DNA from: Apostichopus parvimensis
Lineage: Eukaryota > Echinodermata > Holothuroidea > Aspidochirotida > Stichopodidae
NCBI GenBank assembly: GCA_000934455.1
Contig: KN884108.1
Coordinates: 95,220-125,216 of the forward strand
Direction of reading: 5' to 3'
DNA: 29,997 nt
Shown here: positions 1 through 12,100 of the stretch, in pieces
Layout of the letters: each line of letters opens with the position of its first letter
Numbering within the stretch: position 1 is the stretch's first letter
Notes under the pieces: model-generated
Told to the model about the DNA's origin: nothing
What the model saw: only the letters and a program-made list of their open reading frames with translations
The model's database searches: none
Made by a program: the position numbers and the translations under genes

Positions 1-17
1 GGGGGGGGGGGGGGGGG
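1..17. repeat. Poly-G tract at window edge
   Basis: Seventeen consecutive G bases. On the minus strand it is a C tract just past the stop codon of the Ig-NACHT gene. It may be truncated by the window boundary. Confidence 0.95.
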
Positions 18-46
18 TACAAGGCAGCAGTCGGATGATTAATATT

Positions 47-140
47 TCAAATATGAACCGGACCTTTAATATTCCTTGAACTTGCTTCTTCTGGAATGAT
101 ATCCGGCTTGATCAAAGACGGCAGTTTACAGTTGTGGAGC
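47..140 (-). CDS. Exon 10: terminal exon with stop
   Basis: The exon is 94 nt, acceptor TTTCCCTTTGAAG, starting in phase 2 and ending at TGA (49-47). Joined to exon 9, the split codon gives Trp and builds the sequence ELWLHNCKLPSL, a good LxLxxCxLp LRR core. A junction that restores a repeat motif supports the splice. It ends PEEASSRNIKGPVHI. The 3' UTR runs off the window through a G tract on the plus strand, so the poly(A) signal is not seen and further alternative exons cannot be excluded. Confidence 0.65.
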
Positions 141-3100
141 CTTCAAAGGGAAATAAAATAATAAAGTTATTAAATACATTTCACATATTATAAACTCAAA
201 GAATATCTTGTGCCATCACGTTATTAAATGAGCTGAATATGAATGGATTTATTTGCATCATGTTAGCAGGGAAGAGAGGTGTTTGGAAGGTGAATATGTA
301 TCGGCCCACTTTTGGTGATGAGTAATACAAAAACAAACACGTGTGATATAACACAAAAGTTTATATAAATCCGCTATGCGTAAACTTAAAAAATATTATA
401 TTAATACAAACAAACCCATCATTTTGCACCATACCAGGAATATCATAAATAAACACACAGTGCAGTTAAAAACAGATTCATAAAACACAGGTATCTAGAC
501 CAAATACTGAATTACCCTCATTGATGGACGCCCATCTAAAATGGATTTAACTAACAACAACGCACGTCATTCCCCCTCTACTACCATCGAGAAAGGTGTA
601 CATAATAATGTCCTATATCATGTTTTTGATATTTCGTAGTTAGGCATGTCTATAGCATACAGTACATGATTTTTTTGTTAGCTCATTTAAATTTGCTCAT
701 TTTTACTTTATTTGTTTAGAGTTTTAATTTGAGTTTGGTTTTAAGTTCTAATGTCTCGTTTTATTCAACTTATACTGAAAAGACTCCATCCCAGACAGAT
801 CCACCCTACCCTCACACATGGAAAAACAAGTTACAACTTGATGTTAACTGCACATTAACTCTTGTAAAATGCTGATTACCAAATTCAAATTTACAAATCA
901 TTTAACACAGCGCAACAATGTAAACTACGTTTTTAAATATGACTTTGATAAACTCAACTGGTGTAGAATATGCCTGCACGATGTCCTTCTCCTATTCCCT
1001 TCATATATGTACCTCTATCGTTAACCCTCTGACTTACCCCCCCCCCCCCTGCCCATGAAAGGCATGTAAGGTGATATACCATTTACCATAGTTCCTTGAA
1101 TCTTGGTGACTCGATTCCATAATTAATTAATCCGATTACTTCTTCCTCTGTAAATTCTGTTTTCTGTATTCCTGCATTGATGGATATCTTCTCTACTGAT
1201 GATAGGCTTGATAAACAAAGACCGGACTCAAGTCTGATATCTTTACCGTCAAACCCACTGAAGGACCATAATAGGTTTAGATGAGATATTGGTATCTGAA
1301 GAATTGGAAAGAAAGATCACAGTTATAATATGTTTCCTTAATAATAGACACATACATAGTAAGCCTATAGCATGGATTTCACATGTATCAAACAAATGAC
1401 CAAATAATCAACGAACGGCTATACATTTTAATAAAGAAAAAATATACACATATATATATATATATAAGTTTTCACATAATAAACTGCACAATTTACTGAT
1501 AACTTTAAAAAACAAAATTTACAGTTATGTTTTCGTAAGCACGTTTCATTTCATTTAATGCAGAAACTTATGAAACGCCTAACACCGTATCCACGCTAGA
1601 TATGAACTGTATTGTGACCAAACAAAATTGTTATAATAATGTTTTATATCAATTTACGGAATAATATGAAGCAAATTTATGTTTGAAATCTTATCATTTT
1701 TATCCAGATTAAATAATTAAGACCCTGCTCCAATGTTGTTCGTTCTACAGTTATTATAGTTGATCCAGTTGGTACATGTATGTATAACTACAGACAACCC
1801 AGCGGAGGCCAGATGACGTTCCTGTCGTGAATAGCCCGCTACAATCGACTTCTCTTCCTGATAGCTGCAGTTCATCATTTATAATTAAACTGAAATTTCT
1901 GATTGCAACGATGTTAACTATTACTTTCATTTTGTAACCAATGTTTCAACATTCACAAGATAAAAATGTAAGCATCAGATATGTTGTGTAATTATTTGTT
2001 TTTTAAATCATTAAACTCAGAAACGAATGACAATAACAAATATATGTTTACAATCGTTTTAAGGTTTGCTCGGAAATAAATAATTTAGCCATCTCCCCTG
2101 GTTATTCTTTCAGTGAATAATTTATTTCCCCTTTTTGCCTATTACTACATTAATGTATTACAACGGCCAATCCAGCCGATGTTGGACACTTTTCTGTCGT
2201 TAGTTGCCCGCGGCAATAGACTTCCGTTCCCGGGAAACACAGAGACAGTTCCATACATATCATAAAGTATATTCTACATTGAACACTAGCTAGAGAGATG
2301 TGACTAATTGCCTAATAATTTTTAATTAATGTTATACTATTCATTAATATTCAGCTTGGTCCAGTACTTCGAAAAAAATAGTCAGTCAGAGAGATACTGT
2401 TTAGAAATCCCCTCCCATCAGATTGGCTTATCGATAGACTCTAAGCGACCAAATTAGAAAGTTTGATTAGAATAATTAGCCAACTATGAATAACTAAAAT
2501 AATGTTTAAGCAAAGAGTGACGATTTCAGCAAATTGTAAAACCACTTTGAAATCATTTTAAATAATGCTTAGAATGATTTTAAGTTTGCCTATTTTAAAT
2601 ATTTATCTCATATTTCCCTAACTTGGATCTTGTTTGTGTTATCTGTTATCGATCAGCCAGCACCCATTCACGCTTTCCAGCCTTACAGTGATCGACTATA
2701 CATCACCGTTACTTTACTGCAATATGTCACAGTATTTAGTAGAGCGAGTAACATCAATAATGGCCAAGTCAGACAGTAGTAAGAAAAAAGGCTTGTCGGA
2801 TTTAAACAAATCAAAACGACATTTTATTTCAGTCAGGCCTGCTGTATCATTCAGACACAGATAATCTACTCATTTAACCATGTATTTATTTGAAGGCAGT
2901 TTGCCTATCTCGAATTAGACTTGCAGATATCTCTAATTCAATTTCAGATATCGCGAATTAAATTTCAGATATATGAAATAGTAATTCAGATATCTCGAAA
3001 TCTATTTTAGATATCTCGAATTAAATTTCAGATATCTCGAATTAAATTTTAGATATCTAAAATAAGAAACAATTTAAGATATCTCAAATTCCCGATAAAA

Positions 3101-6100
3101 TGTTAAAATGGCTTTCCGTACGTACGAAAATACTTTTTTAAGAAAAATATATTGGTGTTCAGCAAGTGCTGACGGTCTTGGCTTCATCTGTCTTTGTGAG
3201 AAACACTTCTTGTTATGGTTGAAAACGTGGTATGACGTAATGTTTGTTCATTATACCTGTATTTCTATGTTTGTGATCGTATTCTATATAGCTATTAAAC
3301 ACGATATTGATGAAAGGATACTTACCTGACTTCTCGATGCAACATCTAGTATTTGTATCGTAGATCTCTGTAGTAGTATACTATCTGCCCTACTAATGGC
3401 TGTTACTTTAGACGAAACTAAATCAGAAACTGATTTTAGAAACTTGTCAGTTTTGTCTTCCTGTTCTAGCATGCACAAAATTTCAAACTCTTTACTGTCT
3501 TCTTTCTGCTGCAGGTATTGAATAATTTTTTCCCCGGCAATGTTATTAAGTCCACACGCAAATCTGTACAAATACTGCAGGTCAAAAGGATCTAAATTCT
3601 GCAGAAACTCGTCGATACAATCAGATTTTCCACCAGATAATTGTTCTGCAACGTAATGAGCAGCATACCACTCACAAACTGTTTTATGATAAAAATGAAC
3701 CTCTATAATGTATTGAATATGGTCTTGTGCGTTTGATGTATCCGCGATATTTAATACTTCTTCTTCCACGAATATACCAATAAGAAGATACTGACCGTAA
3801 AACGCATGTCCTAGCTGATTGCGAAGCTGCTCACGATTCCAAACAAGTTTCTGGTTCTTTCCACTCAAAGCTTCAAAGGCGATTTTGTCTAGTACTTTGT
3901 GTTCTTTATCTAATAACTCAAAGTTTGTGACATTTTCGTCTTTCATTTTATTCTTCATATGACTGTGAAAACAAGATATCATATACCGGAAAAAACTAGT
4001 TACAGAATTGAATGTTAAAGAATGTTCCTTTTCGTGCGTCATGTGCGCAAACATAACAAAGAATAGAGGAACCTGACAAAGGTCATCAAGAACAGGGTTT
4101 TTCTGCAATTTTCTCATAATTTTATCAACAGCTTTTCCACCTTTTCCAATAACCGCCTTTTCAACATACTGTATGCGCGCCTCTTCATCGAACCCTGTAA
4201 GCCGAACACGGTCGGAGTGAGGTGCAATTTCTTGTGGTACACAAGAGGGTCTTGTCGTTAGAATGACGTTAAATCCCTGAAACATTTTTTTCTTCATGAT
4301 GTGATAAATGTCTGTTTCTGTACTTTCTTGATCGGGATACTCATCAAAGCCATCAAGTAAAACCAGCACGGATTTCATTTGATTCAATAGTTCGATTATA
4401 TCTTCCTCACTGATATTTGAATCCCTCGGTAGAATGAATTGTCTAATCGCACTAAAAATCGATTTAACTCCTCCAAGTTGCCGTAGACGTAAATATATAA
4501 TAACGTCTATTTCCTTTAACGGTGATGTAGGGATGGATTTGCACCAGTCATAAAGTAACTGTAAAGTCAACGTTGACTTGCCGTAGCCAGGTTCACCTTC
4601 AATAATCTGTCGCTTTGTTTTTAAACAGTTTTCTTTGACTAATTCTTGATAGGATAACATTTTATCCCACTGTGCCTTTCCTTCAGATAAACCTGTCATA
4701 TATTCAATACCGCTCTCAACAAATATCTTGTCCACGCAATACATCCTATCTTTAATGTAGGGGATTGGTTGCACAGAATCGTACAACATGTCATAGTTTG
4801 CTTTTAAGTGTCCGATGAAGCGCTCAGCTTTCTCCGAGTAATCTGTGATAACAAAAACCATGGTTAGCAATGTATATAATAAGTTTCAAATATATGGATT
4901 CGTTAATAATTTGAAATAAAATGTATCAAACTTAACCCTTTTTGGCGGGCAGCGTCACTCTGAATTAACCAGACTCTTCACAATAAAGATTTTAGATAAA
5001 TACAAAATATCAACATATCCATCAGTGACATGTGTTAGATATCCTTTGGTAGAACTACATGACAAGTATCATTAACATATCATCCACCAGAATAGAGTGT
5101 GTCTATGTGTGTACTCATAATTTACGATATTAAAGTCAAGTTAATATTTTCTGCAACACATACTATTTTCCAGCATTGGGATACCCTGTGAAAAAGGAAA
5201 AACATACCACTGATTTTAATATACTTTAACACGATAATATAAAGAATTATATTTTGCATCAATAATACTTCCCATAGCGATCTCCCCTTTCTACGTTTGA
5301 TTTTTATATAGAGCTAAGTGTCTAAAATGTGTTGAATTTAATGGAGGCTGTTTGACACACATTGTACAGTTGCCGATACGATGTATTTTTTTAGCAAAGA
5401 ATGTTTGCCGAAATATTACACAATATGACTGTTAATTGCAAGAGGGACAACAGCAATATTTCCGACAATGTAGAAGATGAATTTATCCCATATATTTATA
5501 TATATCAAAGTGTAAACGGCGCTTCAGTGTATAATGAATCTTTAGATGATGAAAGCGATAAGACAATGTCATGAAAAAATAATAATTACAAATCAACTCC
5601 AGTCACGAACCGCGAAAAGAGTAACCTAGTTTTCTTCTTGAAGAATATAGTGACAGCCTATTTCAGTTATAAAAAGATAGTACAGTTTATTAATAAACAT
5701 TACCTCACTTTCTGTATCACCACCCTTAATTCGTTTCATTTTAATTTTCCTCGCTGAAAAAAATACAAAAAATTATTAAAAATCCTGATGTAGAATGTTG
5801 TGGGTAGCTAAAGATGTTGTCATGGAAAAAAATCTTACTTGACTTGCATGGTTTGTGTGAATCTTTTACAACTTACAATTTTCGGTAAATCTGAAGTTCA
5901 GTTCTCGTACAAAAATACATGCAATTATAGTGGATCAATTTGACCTAAAGTAATTGTGCAATGAACCTTGCATCCTCCGTTCTATTTATATAGAAAAAAC
6001 ACATCAGGAATTAGTTTAGTTTATCAGAAAATAAATATCGTTATCCTTAATGTTTCACTTTAATAAAATGATTATTTTGAAAAAGAGTTGTGCAGTGTTC

Positions 6101-9100
6101 ACTCTACCAGAAAGCAACTTAAAGACGACTGTTTGTGCATACGTCATGTGTACTTTACATGATGGACACGTACATTTATTCACTAATAAAGGAATCTACT
6201 TTCACAAAGTTTTCTGCACGTATTATTATCGCTAGTATCACGCATTCATATATTGACATATTGTAGCTACGTCTAGTATTCTATGTTGGTATGCATTCCT
6301 GTTGTAGTTGAAAAATGCTGATAAACACATAAAACCAAAATATGTATGAATCTTGTTACGTTAATAGTTTTATGTACCTCTTATTCTGTATCCAATCACC
6401 ACAGCGACTGTGATGATGATGATCATCGTGACCAGTACGGCGATTATGGTTATTGTGGTGGTGTATTGTGGAGGTGTATTGTGGATCTGTTCTGTGGGAA
6501 GCACTATAAATAAAACAACAATACGGAATGGTCATAAACAACAAGTAATCACGGAAACACTTCACAAAGCTGCGCATTTAATGAAACGTGTATTGACTTA
6601 CCATTTGGAAAGAGCAGATCAATCTTCGTAGAAAGGCTGAATAGCTTAGCATTCTCTCCTACAGCGCGACACTCTACGGTAACTTTATTTTGAGTTCTTT
6701 GAGGAAAGTCAACATTAACCGTCAGAGATATATCATACAAGTCACCCATCTGTGTCACCGTAAATTGATGTTGTGTAAAGTCAATGAATGTTTCCTCTTG
6801 AAAGGCTCTCCATTCAAGAGCCACTTTAGGTCTTATTCCCAGCACAGAGCAAGTCAAAGCTTCCTGGGGTTGTTTCTCCAGGACGCAATATTGTTGGTGA
6901 TTACATCCATCTATTACTGGAAAACTTGGTGTTAGATTTTTAGCCTTTGGTCCCCGAAACTGCTATTAGATCGAATGGTATATAGCATGAAGGAATCAAA
7001 CTATGTGCCCAAATGCACAAACATCTTGCGATACTGCATTTTTCTATCAACATTAAGAATATGCCTAATATTTTAGAGTATTATGCAATTTGCGTACATC
7101 ATAAAAGATAAAATGATATAAACCATCCTACCTATCACAAGCACATCGTACAACACAATGCCGCCACTGACACCGTTATCGTAAACACACGCGTAGAGTC
7201 CTTCGTGTTCTACCAACGTGTTCTGTAAAGAAAGACTGCCCTCATCTTCTAGCTTGTATTCCTTGTTGCTGATTATTGTGTAATTACTTTTCTGAAAGAT
7301 GCTAACATACAGAGTTTCAAAAGCGTCTTGTTCAAGTGACCATTTCCAAATGACTAAATGTAATCCAAGGTCTTTACAGGATAACCTCATCGGTGAATGG
7401 ATCTCCAAATATATTTTAATGGGAGTTGCCAAGGAAGGGTAATCCACCTCTTTTTCAATCAAAAGAACGTTTTCTTCTTCAACCAGATTCAGTGGTACAC
7501 TATTAGCTCGGCAGACTAGAAGACTTAAGACAGATGACTCCCCGAAAGAGAACGTTGCTGTAACATGTGATGTATATGTTACATTATCAGTTGTGAAATT
7601 CCTGTAGTTTGATGGTAGGATGTGATCACCACCATGAGTTCTTATCATCCAACTCAAGTTGACTGCGGGACGGCTATCTCTGACAAAGCAGTTTACATCA
7701 ACGGAATCAGCTGTCGAACTAACACAGGTAGTACCGTATGTGTTCGAGCACTCCTCGATGACGGGAATGGTTATAGCTGGTTTCACTGTAAACACAACAT
7801 GAAGAATACAATCTCATGACTTTTGGAAATTGTCTGCATTTTTGGGTGAAAAAGTTATCCTTTAGAAGCTCAAAAACGTCACATTTTGGGACATTTTTAT
7901 GCATGTAACAGGCTGTGTATTTTATTCCATATTATAGTTTGAGCTAAAAAAACTAAATTGTTAACAAAGTTTAAATCATTTATCCAATGGGATACACAAT
8001 ATTACATAATCTGGTAAAATATTGTTACACGCGCCTAACAATTTAGATCAATGTACAGTTATTTGCTACAGTATACAGTACACAATTATGCAGTAGTATC
8101 CCGCTTGTAGTGAGACCTCCGCTCGGCGATGCACCTGATGACCTTACTACGGCAATTTTGGAGAGACTCGACATACACAGACCGTTAAAGGGAATGAATA
8201 TTACCGTTATATCCAAATGGGTAATACATTACAGTTCTTTCTTGGCAACAAATATCTATAGGAATAATACAGCATTACGCGATGCCCCGATGGTGTCAAA
8301 TGAAATACAGTAAGATGTAAGCTAACAATATTACACACTCTTTACTATCTTTAAGGAAAATGTCACTGTACCGTTCTGATATATATATATATACCTGTAT
8401 TAATACTGTGACACTAACAGTGGGACTATCGCTCCGCTACACACCTAAAAACCTACCTACTGAAATATACAAGAGACACGACTTAATCACCATGACCGGG
8501 AACAAAACTGTTTTATTAAAGCCATTAAAGACATAAATTTACCGGTATGCATACACAAACAATACCGTTTTAAGCAAGTAAACGATTTGGTACACTCTCC
8601 TCCGTTTAAAAGAAACAATGAGTTGTACTAACGTACAGTGCTAAAGTGCTTGTTTTATTCTTGTCAACCAATTAAGTCACTTGTAAGGATTTTACAGTAG
8701 AATTTTTCTTTCAAAATGTTTCAATTTCCAGAAATGTGAAATATAGACACATAGATGTACAGTATGAGCAAATAAACATTTTTTTTTTGAGAAAGCAAAT
8801 CGGCTGTCACCAACCATCCCTTTAATAATTCATTTTTCTGAATAAGTGTTACATGACATTGTTTATACACTGAAATATTTTAACATCCTACTGCTGGAGC
8901 TTACATCATCTAGTATAAACCATAGAGAATATGAACAATTTTGAGACCTTTTATATATTTCACCTATTGACCCCTTGATGCTTAATCCAGTGAAAATTGC
9001 TAGGTCCACTGTTAGTTTGTTTGTTTAATGCAGATAACAACAAGAATATCAACTCTTTGAAACATATTCAATATCTTGAAGGATTGTATGTTCTGTTGAA

Positions 9101-12100
9101 GACCTATAGATCCCGTTCATGAAAAAATTAACTGAAGTGATATTGACCAAACTGTGTTCAGCAAGAAAAAAATCATAGAATTAAAGTACTCACAGATTAA
9201 TTGCAGCTTTATTTTTGGAGTTATCATGTTAACAAGGGTTTCAGACTTCCTAGTATGAAGTTCAAGAAAGATCTACGTTTTGAGTTATCTTGTTTACAAA
9301 GTTTCCAAGCTTTGGTCTCTTTCAACCTTAAACATTTGACCTTCGGTCGAAAGAATAGCGTTTATTGTACTCAATAAGACAGATCCACCTACCAAGTATG
9401 AAGTTAATCCACCATGATATTTGTTTTATTTAATGTTTTACAAGCAAGTGCTACTTACACATACCCACATACACACAGGGGCAAATTGCAAATACGACAT
9501 AGTTACGAAAATGTTTATCTACTTTGTTTTATATTGTATTGTGTGGGAGCGGTTATTTGATAATGACTGCTGATGTCATTTGTTATCACGTATTTCATTT
9601 CCGTTCTGACACTTTGTGTTTAAAATGAATAAATATCAAAGCTACATACCGGCCGTGTGCACACAGATATACTTCGCAATTATTAAGCCCGAACTGGAGA
9701 TTGCCGTTGATAATCGGAATACAGATTCATGGCTCGCAGCCACGTTATGTATAAGTAACGATCCGTTAGGATAAATATCAAATTCTTCAGATGCGTAGCC
9801 ATCTCCACTTTTTTCGCCATCATGGAGTAATATGGTATTCCCTTCATTAACATTTCGCCAAGCAATAAGTGCCAAAGAGCTTCCATTACAGGAACACGGA
9901 ATGAGTCCCACTGTACCAATTTCAACATACTGTGTCTGTGTGCATTCTGTAGCATCTACCGAAGTTGCTGTTCGAGGGGAAGAAGGAATGCGCAATGTAT
10001 TAGTTCTCGAAGAAAACAAATGATTTTATTTACTTAAAGCGTTAAATTATTCAATTACGAAAGGACAAAATCAACATATTAAAGAACACAGAAATCCAGA
10101 GGAAAACCCCTCCCAGCGGTTACTTGCATTTAAAATCATTACACATGCAGCACAATAGTAGTTTGCAGGCTAGCAACGGCTGAAGTTTACACTGCATATG
10201 AAGAGCAGAATTAATCTACACAAAGTCAGTGTTTACATGGTTTGATGACTAGGAATCGTAAGACATAATACCACAACGATGAAACAACGTCAGAGGGCCA
10301 TTGTTTGCTGTTAACAAGTTGTTTTGCATGCGCTCTCTAACATAAAAGAGCTCAATTTAAGTTACCGTGTTGAGTTCCATTTGATATTATAATCTATGTT
10401 GACCCAAAATGACTCTTGACCTTCACCCAAAATAATAGAGTTGCTGCAATCTTTACAAGAAAGACATGCCAAATATGAACTATGTGATGTAACCTATCTT
10501 GGAATATCGTGTTTACAAGGCTTCAAATGATTTACAGACTGTCACATTTGATCACCCAAATGACGTTTGATCTCCACGATAAAACAATAAGATCATTGTA
10601 CTGCTTATTGGGAAGCTACATGCAAAATAAGTGAGCCAATCAAGTTTCCTATCTGGATATATCGTATTAAAAATTATTCAAATGTTGACACATTGTGATC
10701 TTAAATGAACTCTAACCTACACTATATTGTGTACAAACCCTACACTACATCTATCACGCTATCCTACCAAGCATATATGAGCTCATATTTGTATGTTCAG
10801 GTTCTGGAGATACACCAATTGTGAGACTTTCATAGTTTGCCCTCTACTGACCCCATATGAACTTTGACCTAAAACCCTGTACTCATCATAGAGAAGACAC
10901 ATACAAAACACAAGAACTGCAGAGGTTACTAACCTTGATATATCTTCTCATACACATACGCACACGCACTTACGCGCAAATACACGCGAAAAAAATCAAC
11001 CTCATACACGCAAACACACATCCGACTTGACTGCACAGGAATTCCTTCCTTTGGCAAAAACTAACTAGAATGCAAAATGCACTGGGATTCGAAAGGTCAG
11101 TCTACTATACGTGGCAATACATACCTCCACCAAAAATAATAGGATTCTGGTTCTCAATTTGATGCATCGTCCCAAAATTATGAAAGTATCCATGATTCCT
11201 ACCTTGAATATTCATGTTTATAATATTTCAGAGATCGACATCTGGTGACCTCGCATGAATTTTGACCTCCACCCAAAACTACATGATTCTTGTACTCAAT
11301 ATGGTAAATCCACATACCATACATGAGAAGTATCCATGATATCTTAAATAAATATTATGTGAGAAAAGTTTGACCACTGGTGACCGAGAAGATCTTTGAC
11401 CTCTCAAAAATGAACCCCAAAATTAATATAACACATCCATAAGAGAAGTATCCGTGTCTCGTATCTTGCGATATCTTGGTAACAATTGTTTCAGTATTTG
11501 ACATCTGGTGACCTCAAGTGATGTATAATCTCCACACACAAAATTATAAAGAGTATTCATACTTTATATCATGTAATGTTTACAAAATTTTGAGCGTTTG
11601 ACCTCTGGTGACCTCGGATAATGTTGATCTCCACTAAAAATAAGTTTCTTCTACTCACTATATTTCATCCATATGCCACGTATAATAAAGTATCTACGGT
11701 TCTTAACATGATATATCTGCTAACAAGGTTTTTAGTATTAAACCTTTGGTGACCTCAGATAATAGTTTGCCTCCACCGAAAGCAAAAGGGATTATCTACT
11801 AGATAAGGGTCATCTACATGCTACGTATTAAAAATATCCATGTTTTCTACATTGTGGTATCATGTTTACAATATGGGCGTCACTCATACATACACACATA
11901 CCCCCACATAGTCTACATTGGTTTCTCTTGTCATTGAAACCAAAAATGGGAGTATGAAAGACATGCACGTTTGCAAAATGCTGTGGTAATTCATACCTAA
12001 GCTCTTACAATATACAGCCACTGTAGTGTAGCTACTAGTACGTAATGAATGCTTCTCCACTTTTTCGCTTGATTACAACTCACCTGACGATAGTGCAAGT

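Larger units (their letters stand above)
1296..3325 (-). other. Intron 8 of the Ig-NACHT gene
   Basis: A 2-kb intron between NACHT and LRR-like exons. It holds a (TA)n run (about 1450-1467), two copies of a diverged GC-richer repeat and a 22-bp minisatellite. No convincing additional exon. Confidence 0.55.

Noticed and set aside
6410..6631. ORFs on both strands over the transmembrane exon, including a His-rich one
   Set aside because: They are shadows of the ATC/ATT-rich codons of the TM helix in other frames and run across its splice sites.
7622..7819. Plus-strand ORF over Ig exon 3
   Set aside because: It is antisense to a well-supported Ig domain and has no motif of its own.
8110..8313. 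67-codon ORF in intron 2
   Set aside because: It lies in a diverged duplication, the second copy does not keep the frame, and no family is recognised.
9683..9955. Alternative minus-strand frame over exon 2
   Set aside because: The overlapping frame has the Ig cysteines, tryptophan and phase-matched splice sites; this one has none.
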